Source: Deferrisomatales bacterium (GTDB lineage Bacteria > Desulfobacterota > Deferrisomatia > Deferrisomatales > Deferrisomataceae). From it: a stretch of DNA of 64,000 nucleotides. The notes beneath the pieces were generated by a model. It ran no database searches. It was not told the DNA's origin and saw only the letters and a list, made by a program, of their open reading frames with translations. Each line of letters opens with the position of its first letter. Within the stretch, counting starts at the first letter, position 1. The translations under genes and the position numbers were made by a program. The DNA is taken from contig JAJRUI010000001.1 of assembly GCA_024277875.1 (NCBI GenBank), forward strand, positions 1-64,000, read 5' to 3'. Of this stretch, positions 63,030 through 64,000 are shown piece after piece.

Positions 63030-63446
63030 TTACAGCCAGTTAGAGGCGGCCGAGGCGTACTCCTCCAGGTCTCGGATCGCCTCGGGTAGAAAGTCGTACA
63101 CCAGCCCGTAGTCGACGTCCCAATACAGGTGAACCAATCGGTTTCGGAACCGGGCCATCAGTGCCAGGCGGTTGGCCAACTCTTTGGACAACAGCCCCCC
63201 CTGTCCGAGCAGGAGAAAACACTGGGCATACTCTTCGGGCACCTGGCCCAAACGTTTGGCGCTGGCGTGGTAGCAGATGTTGAGGGCAGCTTCAATGGCG
63301 GTGAGCAAGCGGGACCGGGCAATGTCTTGGCTGTCCGGGTCTTTCAGGAACGCATCGCGACCAAGCGCGTGGAGCGCCCGCAACCGTTCCACCGACCGGG
63401 CAATGTCCCCGAGTTTTGCGCGGATCCGTTCAGGTTCGAGACTCAC
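63030..63446 (-). CDS. HepT-like HEPN ribonuclease (toxin)
   Basis: A helical protein of 138 residues with the complete motif FRNRLVHLYWDVD (RNxxVHxY), so the RNase is likely active. GTG at 63446 lies inside the end of the MntA gene (17-bp overlap). Here antitoxin is first and toxin second, the reverse of the pair at 3136-3913. Confidence 0.88.
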   Translation of the reverse strand: MSLEPERIRAKLGDIARSVERLRALHALGRDAFLKDPDSQDIARSRLLTAIEAALNICYHASAKRLGQVPEEYAQCFLLLGQGGLLSKELANRLALMARFRNRLVHLYWDVDYGLVYDFLPEAIRDLEEYASAASNWL

Positions 63447-63879
63447 GGCCGAACGCCTCCCGGGCGAAATGGTCGAGGACCGGTTTGATGTCGAAGTATC
63501 GGGACAAGACATAGGCGGTGATCTCGGCTCGAAAGTCCGGATCCCGGTCCAGCAGCAGTTGACCCCGAAGCACATGGAACTGGAACGCGATCGGGGCTTT
63601 GTTGCACACGCGGACGTCCAGCGGGAAACCGGCCTGGAGCGCGGCTTCGAGTTCCTGCTCCGTTCGTAATTCGTACAGGATCACCGGGCAGTCCGGGGTC
63701 CGGTCCAGGTAGAGCCCGATGTCGAGGTCGCGAAACGGGCCTTCCGCGAGGAACGACCCGTGGACCGTGGCGAACACGATCTCTTCGTGCCTGCGGAGGG
63801 CCTCGGAAAGGGCCCGAAGGATCTCCCCTTTTTGCTCCTCTGTTCGCCGGTGTGTCTTGATTCGGTCTGGAATGGCCAT
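63430..63879 (-). CDS. MntA-like minimal nucleotidyltransferase (antitoxin)
   Basis: A protein of 149 residues. VHGSFLAEGPFRDLDIGLYL has the GS and the DxD metal pair, and PLDVRVCN the third acidic residue. A helical C-terminal part follows (AEITAYVLSRYFDIKPVLDHFA). AMPylating antitoxin for the HepT protein encoded downstream. ATG at 63879. Different in sequence from the MntA at 3136, so it was acquired independently. Confidence 0.85.
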   Translation of the reverse strand: MAIPDRIKTHRRTEEQKGEILRALSEALRRHEEIVFATVHGSFLAEGPFRDLDIGLYLDRTPDCPVILYELRTEQELEAALQAGFPLDVRVCNKAPIAFQFHVLRGQLLLDRDPDFRAEITAYVLSRYFDIKPVLDHFAREAFGRESRT

Positions 63880-63952
63880 CAGGGGACTCCCGCACGGGCT
63901 GGGGAGCGTCCATTCTACGGTCGGTCGGGAGGAGGGGCAAGGCGGGGGGAGA

Positions 63953-64000
63953 GGTTCGGGGTTCGGGGTTCCCGGTCACGAGTCACCAGTCACCAGTCAC
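63953..64000. repeat. Heptad array 8, cut by window end
   Basis: GGTTCGG twice, GGTTCCC, GGTCACG, then AGTCACC twice, continuing past the right edge. It lies upstream of the MntA gene. Confidence 0.8.

Noticed and set aside
1-64000. tRNA or rRNA genes
   Set aside because: No cloverleaf with a GGTTCRA arm and matching acceptor, and no rRNA stretch, was seen; GGTTCGA words belong to the heptad arrays.
1-64000. Genomic island, prophage or insertion sequence
   Set aside because: No transposase, integrase, tRNA attachment site or phage gene; composition is even apart from repeat arrays.

Overview
The window is about 70% G+C and densely packed, with many ATGA/GTGA gene overlaps. It looks like a chromosomal segment of a high-GC anaerobic proteobacterium. 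Two TRAP-type uptake systems, SelA, a YeeE/YedE transporter pair, a glutaconyl-CoA-decarboxylase-type carboxyltransferase, a 2-hydroxyacyl-CoA-dehydratase-like protein, an ethylbenzene-dehydrogenase-type heme domain and HD-GYP/GGDEF-type signalling suggest a Desulfobacterota (delta-proteobacterial) lineage, perhaps Deferrisoma-like. This placement is inference; there is no rRNA in the window. I see no tRNA, CRISPR array, insertion sequence or prophage.

Layout. 1-4.5 kb: thiI, a frameshifted Fic gene, a MntA/HepT-type toxin-antitoxin pair and YjbQ. 4.6-7.4 kb: a tandem rhodanese, two YeeE half-transporters and a lipoprotein, probably for sulfur or selenium-sulfur uptake. 7.4-13.5 kb: one giant frameshifted subtilase lipoprotein with Ig-like, PKD and Lcl domains, behind a leader of about 440 nt. 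14-20.2 kb: YaiI, an SH3-like protein, an MBL hydrolase and a complete TatT-DctP-DctQ-DctM TRAP operon. 20.2-28.1 kb: cupredoxin-like lipoprotein, thioredoxin-domain protein YyaL, plsY-selA-lemA-TPM-TPM-mobA, overlapping convergent ogt. 28.6-34.7 kb: a cupin, a degenerate receiver/GGDEF protein, and an uncharacterised four-gene operon facing the envelope. 34.9-38.1 kb: engB-cmk-rpsA housekeeping block with a clear terminator. 38.1-48.8 kb: methyltransferase, isochorismatase, a polyprenyl-phosphate sugar/lipid modification cluster with DedA, an orphan Tat-exported TRAP receptor, OsmC plus hydrolase, and HD-GYP. 48.9-54.5 kb: GcdA-like carboxyltransferase, small membrane protein, an amber-interrupted HgdB/BcrC-like gene, ttcA, TauE and rpmB. 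54.5-64 kb: hypothetical protein, UPF0173, a DnaA-box-like cluster, a TetR-controlled RND efflux operon, and a second MntA/HepT pair.

Two repeat systems run through the spacers. One is a structured element of about 230 bp (three good copies, one degenerate, one cut by the window edge) with a compensated hairpin. The other is a set of eight arrays built from changing 7-bp words that keep strict period 7; two of these invade gene ends. Two long genes (Fic, subtilase) carry a +1 change at a poly-G/C tract, and one gene has an in-frame TAG. These may be phase variation, decay or assembly errors, and resequencing would decide.
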